DNA of 64,000 bases from Cylindrospermopsis curvispora GIHE-G1 (lineage in GTDB: Bacteria; Cyanobacteriota; Cyanobacteriia; Cyanobacteriales; Nostocaceae). The stretch's first letter is position 1; every line of letters starts with the position of its first letter. The stretch spans positions 534,311 to 598,310 of the forward strand of contig NZ_CP060822.1 of NCBI RefSeq assembly GCF_014489415.1, given 5' to 3'. The notes below the pieces were generated by a model. It saw nothing but the letters and a program-made list of their open reading frames with translations. It was not told the origin of the DNA and did no database searches. Positions 56,134-64,000 of the stretch are shown one piece after another. The translations under genes and the position numbers were made by a program.

Positions 56134-57684
56134 ATGAACCCCAAAAATCTTCCTCTGGGGATCAACACCCTAGATAAACTACGCGGGAGCAACTGCGTTT
56201 ATGTGGACAAAACACGGCTTGCCTTGCAGTTGATAAAACAGCCTGGAGCTTTCTTTTTGTCTCGTCCCCGGCGTTTTGGCAAAAGTTTGTTTGTAGATAC
56301 CCTCAAGGAGATTTTTGAAGGGAATCAGAAATTATTTGAGGGGCTTTATATCCATGACCAGTGGGACTGGAGCAGAAAATTCCCAGTGATTAAAATAGAC
56401 TTTGCTGGTGGGGTATTAAAAAACCGACAAGAGCTGGATCAAAAAATTAATGGTATTTTTTTAAAAACTGCCCAGTACCTAGGAGTGGACTATGAACTAG
56501 AGGATATTCAAGGTCGTTTCGGAGAAATTATTGCGGGTGCATACCAACGATTTGGAGAAAGGACCGTGGTGCTGGTAGATGAATACGACAAACCCATCCT
56601 GGACAATATAGACAATCCACCTATTGCTTTGGAAATGAGGGAAGGACTCAAGAATCTATACTCAGTCCTCAAGGAACAGGATGCCAACATCCAGTTCATC
56701 TTCATGACTGGAGTGACCAAATTCTCCAAAGTCAGCCTTTTTAGCGGGTTAAATCAACTTACCGACATTACCATCAGTAGGGACTTTTCCACCATTTGTG
56801 GGTACACCCAGGAAGATTTGGAGCAAACCTTCGCCCAGCACCTGCAAGGAGTAGACTGGGATGAACTGCGCCTCTGGTATAATGGATACTCATGGCGTGG
56901 TGAGTCAGTATATAACCCCTATGATATCTTACTGTTTATCCGTGAGGGAATGGAGTATGGCAACTACTGGTTTGAGACAGGGAACCCCAGCTTTTTAATT
57001 AAGTTGTTTCAGACCAACCGCTACTTCCTCCCCAACCTGGAGCATCTGGAGGTAACCGAGGAGATTTTAAAATCCTTTGAAATAGAACAAATCAACCCAG
57101 TTACCCTGTTGTTCCAATCCGGGTATCTGACCATTGAGCGTACCTTTACCCGTCACCGACGTTCCATGTTTGCCCTGAAAATACCCAACATGGAGGTTCG
57201 CCTGACATTAAACGACCAGTTCATCAACGTATACACAGGAATGGTGAATGAAAAGACCGCTATTCAAGATATCCTTTATGAGTGTATGTGGAATGGGGAT
57301 TTGGAATCAATAGTGAAGGCGATAAAGCGTCTATTTGCAGGTATTCCTTGGCGCAACTTTACCAACAATCACCTAGCTGATTTCGAGGGTTACTACGCTT
57401 CTGTACTATATGCTTTCTTGAGTTCCTTAAATGCGCGCATCATCCCCGAAGACATCACCAACTATGGTCAAGCGGACATAACTGCCATCCTGGGTGATCA
57501 TATTTACGTGATGGAAATCAAAGTAGTAGATGGAGAGAATGTGAAAGAGAACCTAGCCTTAAAACAGATACGGGAATGTAACTATGCGCAAAAGTATAGA
57601 GGAGAACCGGGAAAAACAGTCCATGAGGTGGGACTGGTATTCAGCCGCAGCAAACGTAACCTCATTCAAGCAGATTGGGAATAA
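56134..57684 (+). CDS. AAA-ATPase-like/nuclease protein, array copy 2 (A1-B1-C2)
   Basis: A 516-residue paralogue, nearly identical to copy 1 up to residue ~330, with minor changes in segment B (KTAQYL instead of KTAHSL). The main difference is segment C, here of type C2: ERTFTRHRRSMFALKIPNME, VRLTLNDQFINVYTGMVNEK and LYECMWNGDLESIVKAIKRL in place of the C1 sequences. After about residue 415 it again matches all other copies. The loop near residue 281 is GNPS. Walker and nuclease motifs are intact. Confidence 0.88.
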   Translation: MNPKNLPLGINTLDKLRGSNCVYVDKTRLALQLIKQPGAFFLSRPRRFGKSLFVDTLKEIFEGNQKLFEGLYIHDQWDWSRKFPVIKIDFAGGVLKNRQELDQKINGIFLKTAQYLGVDYELEDIQGRFGEIIAGAYQRFGERTVVLVDEYDKPILDNIDNPPIALEMREGLKNLYSVLKEQDANIQFIFMTGVTKFSKVSLFSGLNQLTDITISRDFSTICGYTQEDLEQTFAQHLQGVDWDELRLWYNGYSWRGESVYNPYDILLFIREGMEYGNYWFETGNPSFLIKLFQTNRYFLPNLEHLEVTEEILKSFEIEQINPVTLLFQSGYLTIERTFTRHRRSMFALKIPNMEVRLTLNDQFINVYTGMVNEKTAIQDILYECMWNGDLESIVKAIKRLFAGIPWRNFTNNHLADFEGYYASVLYAFLSSLNARIIPEDITNYGQADITAILGDHIYVMEIKVVDGENVKENLALKQIRECNYAQKYRGEPGKTVHEVGLVFSRSKRNLIQADWE

Positions 57685-57887
57685 ATTAAAATAAACAGAC
57701 TAACCTACAACATAATCACCCACGGCAAAACCAGTCGGTTGAAAACCGACTTGCGCTTTGAGACAGGGAATTGATTCCCTGTCTCCCCCACGGACAGTCT
57801 CTTAATTTAAAATAAATTCACATAAATAACCCCGGTGATTGAATTAGAGATAAACTAAAATAAGATAATAAGCACATATTCATTAGT
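57685..57887 (+). repeat. shortened module R between array genes 2 and 3
   Basis: Has the GTCGGTTGAAAACCGAC hairpin (57734-57750) and the GGGAATTGATTCCCTG palindrome, then jumps from GGACAGTCTC directly to TTAATTTAAAATAAATTCAC, lacking about 75 bp present in the other modules (the GCGAGCTCC…CGCCCTT part). The promoter-like sequence is kept. Confidence 0.8.
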
Positions 57888-59438
57888 ATGAACCCCAAAA
57901 ATCTTCCCCTGGGGATCAACACCCTAGATAAACTACGCGGGAGCAACTGCGTTTATGTGGACAAAACACGGCTTGCCTTGCAGTTGATAAAACAGCCTGG
58001 AGCTTTCTTTTTGTCTCGTCCCAGGCGTTTTGGCAAAAGTTTATTTTTAGATACCCTCAAGGAGATTTTTGAGGGGAATCAGAAATTATTTGAGGGGCTT
58101 TATATCCATGACCAGTGGGACTGGGGCAGAAAATTCCCAGTGATTAAAATAGATCTTGCTGGCGGGGTATTAAAAAACCGACAAGAGCTGGATCTGCGCA
58201 TACTGGATATTTTGCACGAAAATGCAGAGCATCTGGGTGTATCCTACGAGTCAACTGATATACCGGGAAAATTAGGAACTTTAATTCGTAAAGCCATGGC
58301 AAAATATGGACAACGTGCTGTGGTGCTGGTGGATGAATACGACAAACCCATCCTGGACAATATAGACAATCCACCTATTGCTTTGGAAATGAGGGAAGGA
58401 CTCAAGAATCTATACTCAGTCCTCAAGCAACAGGATGCCAACATCCAGTTCATCTTCATGACTGGAGTGACCAAATTCTCCAAAGTCAGCCTTTTTAGCG
58501 GGTTAAATCAACTTACCGACATTACCATCAGTAGGGACTTTTCCACCATTTGTGGGTATACCCAGGAAGATTTGGAGCAAACCTTCGCCCAGCACCTGCA
58601 AGGAGTAGACTGGGATGAACTGCGCCTCTGGTATAATGGATACTCGTGGCGTGGTGAGTCAGTATATAACCCCTATGATATCTTACTGTTTATCCGTGAG
58701 GGAATGGAGTATGGCAACTACTGGTTTGAGACAGGGAACCCCAGCTTTTTAATTAAGTTGTTTCAGACCAACCGCTACTTCCTCCCCAACCTGGAGCATC
58801 TGGAGGTAACCGAGGAGATTTTAAAATCCTTTGAAATAGAACAAATCAACCCAGTTACCCTGTTGTTCCAATCCGGGTATCTGACCATTGAGCGTACCTT
58901 TACCCGTCACCGACGTTCCATGTTTGCCCTAAAAATACCCAACATGGAGGTTCGCCTGACATTAAACGACCAGTTCATCAACGTATACACAGGAATGGTG
59001 AATGAAAAAAGCGCTATTCAAGATATCCTTTATGAGTGTATGTGGAATGGGGATTTGAAATCAATAGTGAAGGCGATAAAGCGTCTATTTGCAGGTATTC
59101 CTTGGCGCAACTTCACCAACAATCACCTAGCTGATTTCGAGGGTTACTACGCTTCTGTACTATATGCTTTCTTGAGTTCCTTAAATGCGCGAATCATCCC
59201 CGAAGACATCACCAACTATGGTCAAGCGGACATAACTGCCATGCTGGGTAATCATATTTACGTGATGGAAATCAAAGTAGTAGATGGAGAGAATGTGAAA
59301 GAGAACCTAGCCTTAAAACAGATACGGGAATGTAACTATGCGCAAAAGTATAGAGGAGAACCGGGAAAAACAGTCCACGAAGTAGGGTTGGTATTCAGCC
59401 GCAGCAAACGTAACCTCATTCAAGCAGATTGGGAATAA
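57888..59438 (+). CDS. AAA-ATPase-like/nuclease protein, array copy 3 (A1-B2-C2)
   Basis: A 516-residue paralogue sharing A1 and C2 with copy 2 but carrying segment B2 (residues 103-144): LRILDILHENAEHLGVSYES, DIPGKLGTLIRKAMAKYGQR. B lies between Walker A and Walker B, so it would sit on one face of the ATPase domain. Small private changes include SLFLDTL, DWGRKFP, IDLAGG and MLGNHIYVME in the nuclease core (others have ILGDHIYVME). The metal-site pattern D…E-x-K is kept. Confidence 0.88.
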   Translation: MNPKNLPLGINTLDKLRGSNCVYVDKTRLALQLIKQPGAFFLSRPRRFGKSLFLDTLKEIFEGNQKLFEGLYIHDQWDWGRKFPVIKIDLAGGVLKNRQELDLRILDILHENAEHLGVSYESTDIPGKLGTLIRKAMAKYGQRAVVLVDEYDKPILDNIDNPPIALEMREGLKNLYSVLKQQDANIQFIFMTGVTKFSKVSLFSGLNQLTDITISRDFSTICGYTQEDLEQTFAQHLQGVDWDELRLWYNGYSWRGESVYNPYDILLFIREGMEYGNYWFETGNPSFLIKLFQTNRYFLPNLEHLEVTEEILKSFEIEQINPVTLLFQSGYLTIERTFTRHRRSMFALKIPNMEVRLTLNDQFINVYTGMVNEKSAIQDILYECMWNGDLKSIVKAIKRLFAGIPWRNFTNNHLADFEGYYASVLYAFLSSLNARIIPEDITNYGQADITAMLGNHIYVMEIKVVDGENVKENLALKQIRECNYAQKYRGEPGKTVHEVGLVFSRSKRNLIQADWE

Positions 59439-59715
59439 ATTAAAATAAACAGACTAACCTACAACATAATCACCCACGGCAAAACCAGTCGGTTGAAAAC
59501 CGACTTGCGCTTTGAGACAGGGAATTGATTCGCTGTCTCCCCCACGGACAGTCTCCAGGCGTAGGTTAATTTAAGCAAATCACGGGTAATTGGCGAGCTC
59601 CTATAGGGAGTGCTTCGCAATCTCCCTTTTAATTTAAAATAAATTCACATAAATAACCCCGGTGATTGAATTAGAGATAAACTGGGATTAAGATAATAGG
59701 CAGATATTCATTAGT
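59439..59715 (+). repeat. module R between array genes 3 and 4
   Basis: Hairpin GTCGGTTGAAAACCGAC at 59488-59504, the second palindrome with one change (GGGAATTGATTCGCTG), CGAGCTCCTATAGGGAGTGC and the promoter-like TTGAAT…GATAAT near 59667-59699. No gene. Confidence 0.85.
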
Positions 59716-61257
59716 ATGGACCCCAAAAATCTCCCGTTGGGAATCAACACTCTGAGTGTGCTGCGGGAAAACAATTGCGTCTACGTGGACAAAACCGAAA
59801 TAGCTCACCGTCTGATACGCATTCCTGGACGCTTCTTTTTGTCTCGTCCCCGGCGTTTTGGCAAAAGTTTGTTTGTAGATACCCTCAAGGAGATTTTCGA
59901 GGGGAATCAGAAATTATTTGAGGGGCTTTATATCCATGACCAGTGGGACTGGAGCAGAAAATTCCCAGTGATTAAAATAGATTTTGCTGGTGGGGTATTA
60001 AAAAACCGACAAGAGCTGGATCTGCGCATACTGGATATTTTGCACGAAAATGCAGAGCATCTGGGTGTGTCCTACGAGTCAAATGATATACCGGGAAAAT
60101 TAGGAACTTTAATTCGTAAAGCCATGGCAAAATATGGACAACGTGCTGTGGTGCTGGTGGATGAATACGACAAACCCATCCTGGACAATATAGACAATCC
60201 ACCTATTGCTGCTGAAATGAGGGAAGGACTCAAGAATCTATACTCAGTCCTCAAGCAACAGGATGCCAACATCCAGTTCATCTTCATGACTGGAGTCACC
60301 AAATTCTCTAAAGTCAGCCTTTTCAGTGGGTTAAATCAACTTACCGACATTACCATCAGTAGGGACTTTTCCACCATTTGTGGGTACACCCAGGAAGATT
60401 TGGAGCAAACCTTCGCCCAGCACCTGCAAGGAGTAGACTGGGATGAACTGCGCCTCTGGTATAATGGATACTCGTGGCGTGGTGAGTCAGTATATAACCC
60501 CTATGATATCTTACTGTTTATCCGTGAGGGAATGGAGTATGGCAACTACTGGTTTGAGACAGGGTTTTTAATTAAGCTGTTTCAGACCAACCGCTACTTC
60601 CTCCCCAATCTGGAGCATCTGGAGGTAACCGAGGAGATTTTAAAGTCCTTTGAAATAGAACGAATCAACCCAGTTACCCTGTTATTCCAATCCGGGTATG
60701 TGACCATTGAGCGTACCTTTACCCGTCACCGACGTTCCATGTTTGCCCTAAAAATACCCAACATGGAGGTTCGCCTGACATTAAACGACCAGTTCATCAA
60801 CGTATACACAGGAATGGTGAATGAAAAAAGCGCTATTCAAGATATCCTTTACGAGTGTATGTGGAATGGGGATTTGGAATCAATAGTGAAGGCGATAAAG
60901 CGTCTATTTGCAGGTATTCCTTGGCGCAACTTCACCAACAATCACCTAGCTGATTTCGAGGGTTACTACGCTTCTGTACTATATGCTTTCTTGAGTTCCT
61001 TAAATGCGCGCATCATCCCCGAAGACATCACCAACTATGGTCAAGCGGACATAACTGCCATCCTGGGTGATCATATTTACGTGATGGAAATCAAAGTAGT
61101 AGATGGAGAGAATGTGAAAGAGAACCTAGCCTTAAAACAGATACGGGAATGTAACTATGCGCAAAAGTATAGAGGAGAACCGGGAAAAACAGTCCATGAA
61201 GTGGGGTTGGTATTCAGCCGCAGCAAACGTAACCTCATTCAAGCAGATTGGGAATAA
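59716..61257 (+). CDS. AAA-ATPase-like/nuclease protein, array copy 4 (A2-B2-C2)
   Basis: A 513-residue paralogue with segment A2 (residues 13-39): SVLRENNCVYVDKTEIAHRL, IRIPGRFFL, replacing the A1 sequence just before Walker A. B2 and C2 match copy 3. It lacks three residues in the loop near 281 (WFETGFLIKL instead of WFETGNPSFLIKL), a trait shared only with copy 5. It starts MDPKNLPLGIN where the others have MNPK. Motifs are intact. Confidence 0.88.
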   Translation: MDPKNLPLGINTLSVLRENNCVYVDKTEIAHRLIRIPGRFFLSRPRRFGKSLFVDTLKEIFEGNQKLFEGLYIHDQWDWSRKFPVIKIDFAGGVLKNRQELDLRILDILHENAEHLGVSYESNDIPGKLGTLIRKAMAKYGQRAVVLVDEYDKPILDNIDNPPIAAEMREGLKNLYSVLKQQDANIQFIFMTGVTKFSKVSLFSGLNQLTDITISRDFSTICGYTQEDLEQTFAQHLQGVDWDELRLWYNGYSWRGESVYNPYDILLFIREGMEYGNYWFETGFLIKLFQTNRYFLPNLEHLEVTEEILKSFEIERINPVTLLFQSGYVTIERTFTRHRRSMFALKIPNMEVRLTLNDQFINVYTGMVNEKSAIQDILYECMWNGDLESIVKAIKRLFAGIPWRNFTNNHLADFEGYYASVLYAFLSSLNARIIPEDITNYGQADITAILGDHIYVMEIKVVDGENVKENLALKQIRECNYAQKYRGEPGKTVHEVGLVFSRSKRNLIQADWE

Positions 61258-61527
61258 ATTAAAATAAACAGACTAACCTACAACATAATCACCCACGGCA
61301 AAACCAGTCGGTTTTCAACCGACTTGCGCTGTCGGGTAAGGGAATTGATTCCCTGTCTCCCCCACGGACAGTCTCCAGGCGTAGGTTAATTTAAGCAAAT
61401 CACGGGTAATTGGCGAGCTCCTATAGGGAGTGCTTCGCAATCGCCCTTTTAATTTAAAATAAATTCACATAAATAACCCCGGTGATTGAATTAGAGATAA
61501 ACTGGGATTAAGATAATAAGCATTAGT
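61258..61527 (+). repeat. module R between array genes 4 and 5, hairpin loop inverted
   Basis: The hairpin at 61307-61323 reads GTCGGTTTTCAACCGAC, the exact reverse complement of the GTCGGTTGAAAACCGAC found in the other modules. The second palindrome has only its right half intact (GTCGGGTAAGGGAATTGATT…). The remainder (GCGAGCTCCTATAGGGAGTG, promoter-like sequence) matches the previous module. Confidence 0.85.
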
Positions 61528-63069
61528 ATGAACCCCAAAAATCTCCCGTTGGGAATCAACACCATGAGTGTGCTGCGGGAAAACAATTGTGTCTACGTGG
61601 ACAAAACCGAAATAGCTCACCGTCTGATACGCATTCCTGGACGCTTCTTTTTGTCTCGTCCCCGGCGTTTTGGCAAAAGTTTGTTTGTAGATACCCTCAA
61701 GGAGATTTTCGAGGGGAATCAGAAATTATTTGAGGGGCTTTATATCCATGACCAGTGGGACTGGAGCAGAAAATTCCCAGTGATTAAAATAGACTTTGCT
61801 GGTGGGGTATTAAAAAACCGACAAGAGCTGGATCAAAAAATTAATGGTATTTTTTTAAAAACTGCCCATTCCCTAGGAGTGGACTATGAACTAGAGGATA
61901 TTCAAGGTCGTTTCGGAGAAATTATTGCGGGTGCATACCAACGATTTGGAGAAAGGACCGTGGTGCTGGTAGATGAATACGACAAACCCATCCTGGACAA
62001 TATAGACAATCCACCTATTGCTGCTGAAATGAGGGAAGGACTCAAGAATCTATACTCAGTCCTCAAGGAACAGGATGCCAACATCCAGTTCATCTTCATG
62101 ACTGGAGTCACCAAATTCTCCAAAGTCAGCCTTTTCAGTGGGTTAAATCAACTCACCGACATTACCATCAGTAGGGACTTTTCCACCATTTGTGGGTACA
62201 CCCAGGAAGATTTGGAGCATACTTTTGCCCAGCACTTGCAAGGAGTAGACTGGGATAAACTGCGCCTCTGGTATAATGGGTACTCGTGGCGTGGCGATTC
62301 CGTGTATAACCCCTACGATATTCTACTGTTTATCCGTGAGGGAATGGAGTATGGCAACTACTGGTTTGAGACAGGGTTTTTAGTTAAGCTGTTTCAGACC
62401 AACCGCTACTTCCTTCCCAACCTGGAGCATCTGGAAGTAACCGAGGAGATTTTAAAGTCCTTTGAAATAGAACGAATTAACCCAGTCACCCTGTTATTCC
62501 AATCCGGGTATTTGACTATTGAGAGCACCTTTACTGCTATGGAACGTTCCATGTTCCGACTGAAAATCCCCAATCAGGAAGTAAAAGTCGCCTTAGGAGA
62601 CCAATTAGTCAACGCCTACACGGATTTTGTAGAAGAGAAATTGGGCATTCAGAGACCTTTATATGAATATTTATTTCAAGGTGATGTGAATGGGTTTTTG
62701 GACACAGTCAGACGCCTATTTGCCTCTATCCCCTGGCGTAACTTTAACAACAATCACCTAGCTGATTTCGAGGGTTACTACGCTTCTGTACTATATGCTT
62801 TCTTGAGTTCCTTAAATGCGCGCATCATCCCCGAAGATATCACCAATTATGGTCAAGCGGACATAACTGCCATCCTGGGTGATCATATTTACGTGATGGA
62901 AATCAAAGTAGTAGATGGAGAGAATGTGAAAGAGAACCTAGCCTTAAAACAGATACGGGAATGTAACTATGCGCAAAAGTATAGAGGAGAACCGGGAAAA
63001 ACAGTCCACGAAGTAGGGTTGGTATTCAGCCGCAGCAAACGTAACCTCATTCAAGCAGATTGGGGATAA
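61528..63069 (+). CDS. AAA-ATPase-like/nuclease protein, array copy 5 (A2-B1-C1)
   Basis: A 513-residue paralogue combining A2 and the three-residue loop deletion (as in copy 4) with B1 and C1 (as in copy 1). At the nucleotide level the C1 part differs from copy 1 by only a few bases (for example CCCAATCAGGAAGTAAAAG for CCCAACCAGGAAGTGAAAG). The last residue is G rather than E (QADWG). Walker A, Walker B and nuclease residues are intact, so all five copies look functional. Confidence 0.88.
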   Translation: MNPKNLPLGINTMSVLRENNCVYVDKTEIAHRLIRIPGRFFLSRPRRFGKSLFVDTLKEIFEGNQKLFEGLYIHDQWDWSRKFPVIKIDFAGGVLKNRQELDQKINGIFLKTAHSLGVDYELEDIQGRFGEIIAGAYQRFGERTVVLVDEYDKPILDNIDNPPIAAEMREGLKNLYSVLKEQDANIQFIFMTGVTKFSKVSLFSGLNQLTDITISRDFSTICGYTQEDLEHTFAQHLQGVDWDKLRLWYNGYSWRGDSVYNPYDILLFIREGMEYGNYWFETGFLVKLFQTNRYFLPNLEHLEVTEEILKSFEIERINPVTLLFQSGYLTIESTFTAMERSMFRLKIPNQEVKVALGDQLVNAYTDFVEEKLGIQRPLYEYLFQGDVNGFLDTVRRLFASIPWRNFNNNHLADFEGYYASVLYAFLSSLNARIIPEDITNYGQADITAILGDHIYVMEIKVVDGENVKENLALKQIRECNYAQKYRGEPGKTVHEVGLVFSRSKRNLIQADWG

Positions 63070-63213
63070 ATTAAAATAAACTATATTGGGTTTTATTAAC
63101 TAAATCACCCGCGACAAAACCAGTCGGTTGAAAGCGGAAGTAGCGAGTGATTGGCAATCCCATTCTCTAATTTAACACACCGGAGAGCGTTACTGGAGAT
63201 TAACCGTAAAATC
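63070..63213 (+). other. gap after the array with a truncated hairpin
   Basis: CAAAACCAGTCGGTTGAAAG at 63114-63133 is the first half of the module R hairpin, then unrelated sequence. It marks the downstream edge of the array. No gene. Confidence 0.5.
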
Positions 63214-63966
63214 TTACAATCCATCATCCACATCTCCCCATAGGGGTAGATGACCAACTGGTGCGGTAATGGCAAAGTTAATATGGGAGTAGTCAAGCCA
63301 TTTTCCTTCCCTTCTCCATCCCACCTGATCTCCAAATGCTCTCCAAATTAGAAGATCGTAGTTTTTACCCCCTCCCAAACTCTGATATATTCGTCGCTGG
63401 ACGGAGAAACCAAATTTTCCACCACTGTGTTCTAACCATAATTGGTCAATGATATGCAGGTCAAAACAGGGAAAATTCTCAATGTCCTGTAACTGTAAGT
63501 ACCCTTGTTCTGTTCGTTTTGCCACTATCAACATTATCTTTTCTGTTTCCAGATCTGCTTGTTTCCAGTTTTTGTCCTTGAGTAATTTATTTAGTTTTGT
63601 ATAAATATTAACTGTTGGTTCATCCGCTTTTAGTGATGACCCTTGAGAGGTATGAGATGTGTCCGTGATGAGTGTTTTGTTATTATTGAGAGAGCTAATT
63701 AATCCACCACATTTAAATAATAGACCATAGACTACATCCTTGACTTCTGGGGTTTCTTGTTTGTCGTTGAGAATGGAAAGGAGGAACTTTGTCCCCTCCT
63801 TTCCGTAGTTTAAGGCTTGCTGTATTATTTCTGTCCTTCTGTTAGGTGGAGAGCTGTAATAGTTGATTATCAATCCTGCTATTCCACTGATAGCAGGATT
63901 GTTTGGGACATTGTTGATGCTAATTAGGGCGGCATCGTATTTGGACAATTCTATTGTGTTGCTCAT
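63214..63966 (-). CDS. GUN4-domain protein with N-terminal helical domain
   Basis: A 250-residue protein. Residues about 115-240 form a GUN4 domain, the tetrapyrrole-binding fold: LNKLLKDKNWKQADLETEKI, DIENFPCFDLHIIDQLWLEH, FGFSVQRRIYQSLGG, and WRAFGDQVGWRREGKWLDYS. Residues 1-95 are an alpha-helical, HEAT/ARM-like region. True Gun4 binds Mg-protoporphyrin and stimulates Mg-chelatase H; cyanobacteria have several GUN4-domain proteins, and this context (next to the nuclease array) does not show which role applies. Start MSNTIELSKYD at 63966. Confidence 0.85.
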   Translation of the reverse strand: MSNTIELSKYDAALISINNVPNNPAISGIAGLIINYYSSPPNRRTEIIQQALNYGKEGTKFLLSILNDKQETPEVKDVVYGLLFKCGGLISSLNNNKTLITDTSHTSQGSSLKADEPTVNIYTKLNKLLKDKNWKQADLETEKIMLIVAKRTEQGYLQLQDIENFPCFDLHIIDQLWLEHSGGKFGFSVQRRIYQSLGGGKNYDLLIWRAFGDQVGWRREGKWLDYSHINFAITAPVGHLPLWGDVDDGL

Positions 63967-64000
63967 GAATACAGTGGCGGATAGTTTTTACATGGTTCTG

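Noticed and set aside
1541..63966. Functional pairing of chlH with the GUN4-domain gene in this window
   Set aside because: They are 58 kb apart on different strands with unrelated neighbours; the GUN4 domain alone does not prove a chelatase role.
1..64000. tRNA or rRNA genes
   Set aside because: Scanning for T-loop (GGTTCGAATCC-like) and rRNA core sequences showed nothing convincing. A covariance search could still find a diverged tRNA.

Overview
The window looks like chromosome from a filamentous, probably Nostocales-type cyanobacterium. It carries chlH, a form I rubisco operon in the order rbcL-rbcX-rbcS, ndhH, a Ycf37-like TPR gene and many GCGATCGC (HIP1) octamers. The genus cannot be read reliably; a Raphidiopsis/Anabaena-type genome is only a guess. 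Housekeeping genes alternate with strikingly repeat-rich accessory DNA.

Layout. 1-8.6 kb: a small membrane protein, an AlkB-like dioxygenase, chlH, a cytosine-methyltransferase remnant cut by a MITE, a frameshifted AAA ATPase and two overlapping DUF29 genes. 8.66-15.66 kb: a 7-kb non-coding array of about ten near-complete and several partial copies of a ~490-bp repeat, interrupted by MITEs and by debris of toxin-antitoxin genes plus a tiny IscB-like fragment. 16.0-19.65 kb: a two-gene cassette, a D-amino-acid-oxidase/ATP-grasp fusion followed by an EamA exporter, with another copy of the long repeat on its far side (19.76-20.11 kb). 20.1-38 kb: mostly core genes, namely a MntA/HepT toxin-antitoxin pair, rpmI-rplT, DUF29 plus an orphan periplasmic binding protein, a Ycf37-like gene, the rubisco operon, panB, ndhH-midA, a beta-hydroxyacid dehydrogenase, two ThiS/MoaD-like carriers flanking threonine synthase, a PfkB kinase and Xaa-Pro aminopeptidase. 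38.1-47.3 kb: a surface-polysaccharide cluster on the minus strand (gmd, FkbM methyltransferase, three glycosyltransferases, a Wzy-like protein and a Wzx flippase).

47.3-64 kb: accessory DNA with a decayed IS630 transposase, the 3' end of a group II intron, DUF29 and Fic genes (with a deleted second copy of that segment at 36.6-37.4 kb), and an AAA ATPase/nuclease. It ends in the most unusual part of the window: five tandem, nearly identical genes for an AAA-ATPase-like/PD-(D/E)XK nuclease family (54.2-63.1 kb). The five copies are combinatorial mosaics of three two-allele segments, with hairpin-bearing repeats in every intergenic gap. A GUN4-domain gene closes the window.

The best candidates for undescribed biology are the mosaic ATPase/nuclease array, the oxidase/ATP-grasp plus exporter cassette embedded in the long repeat, and the long repeat itself. 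No tRNA, rRNA, CRISPR array or intact transposase was recognised by eye. All family calls come from reading motifs and remembered families, not from database searches.
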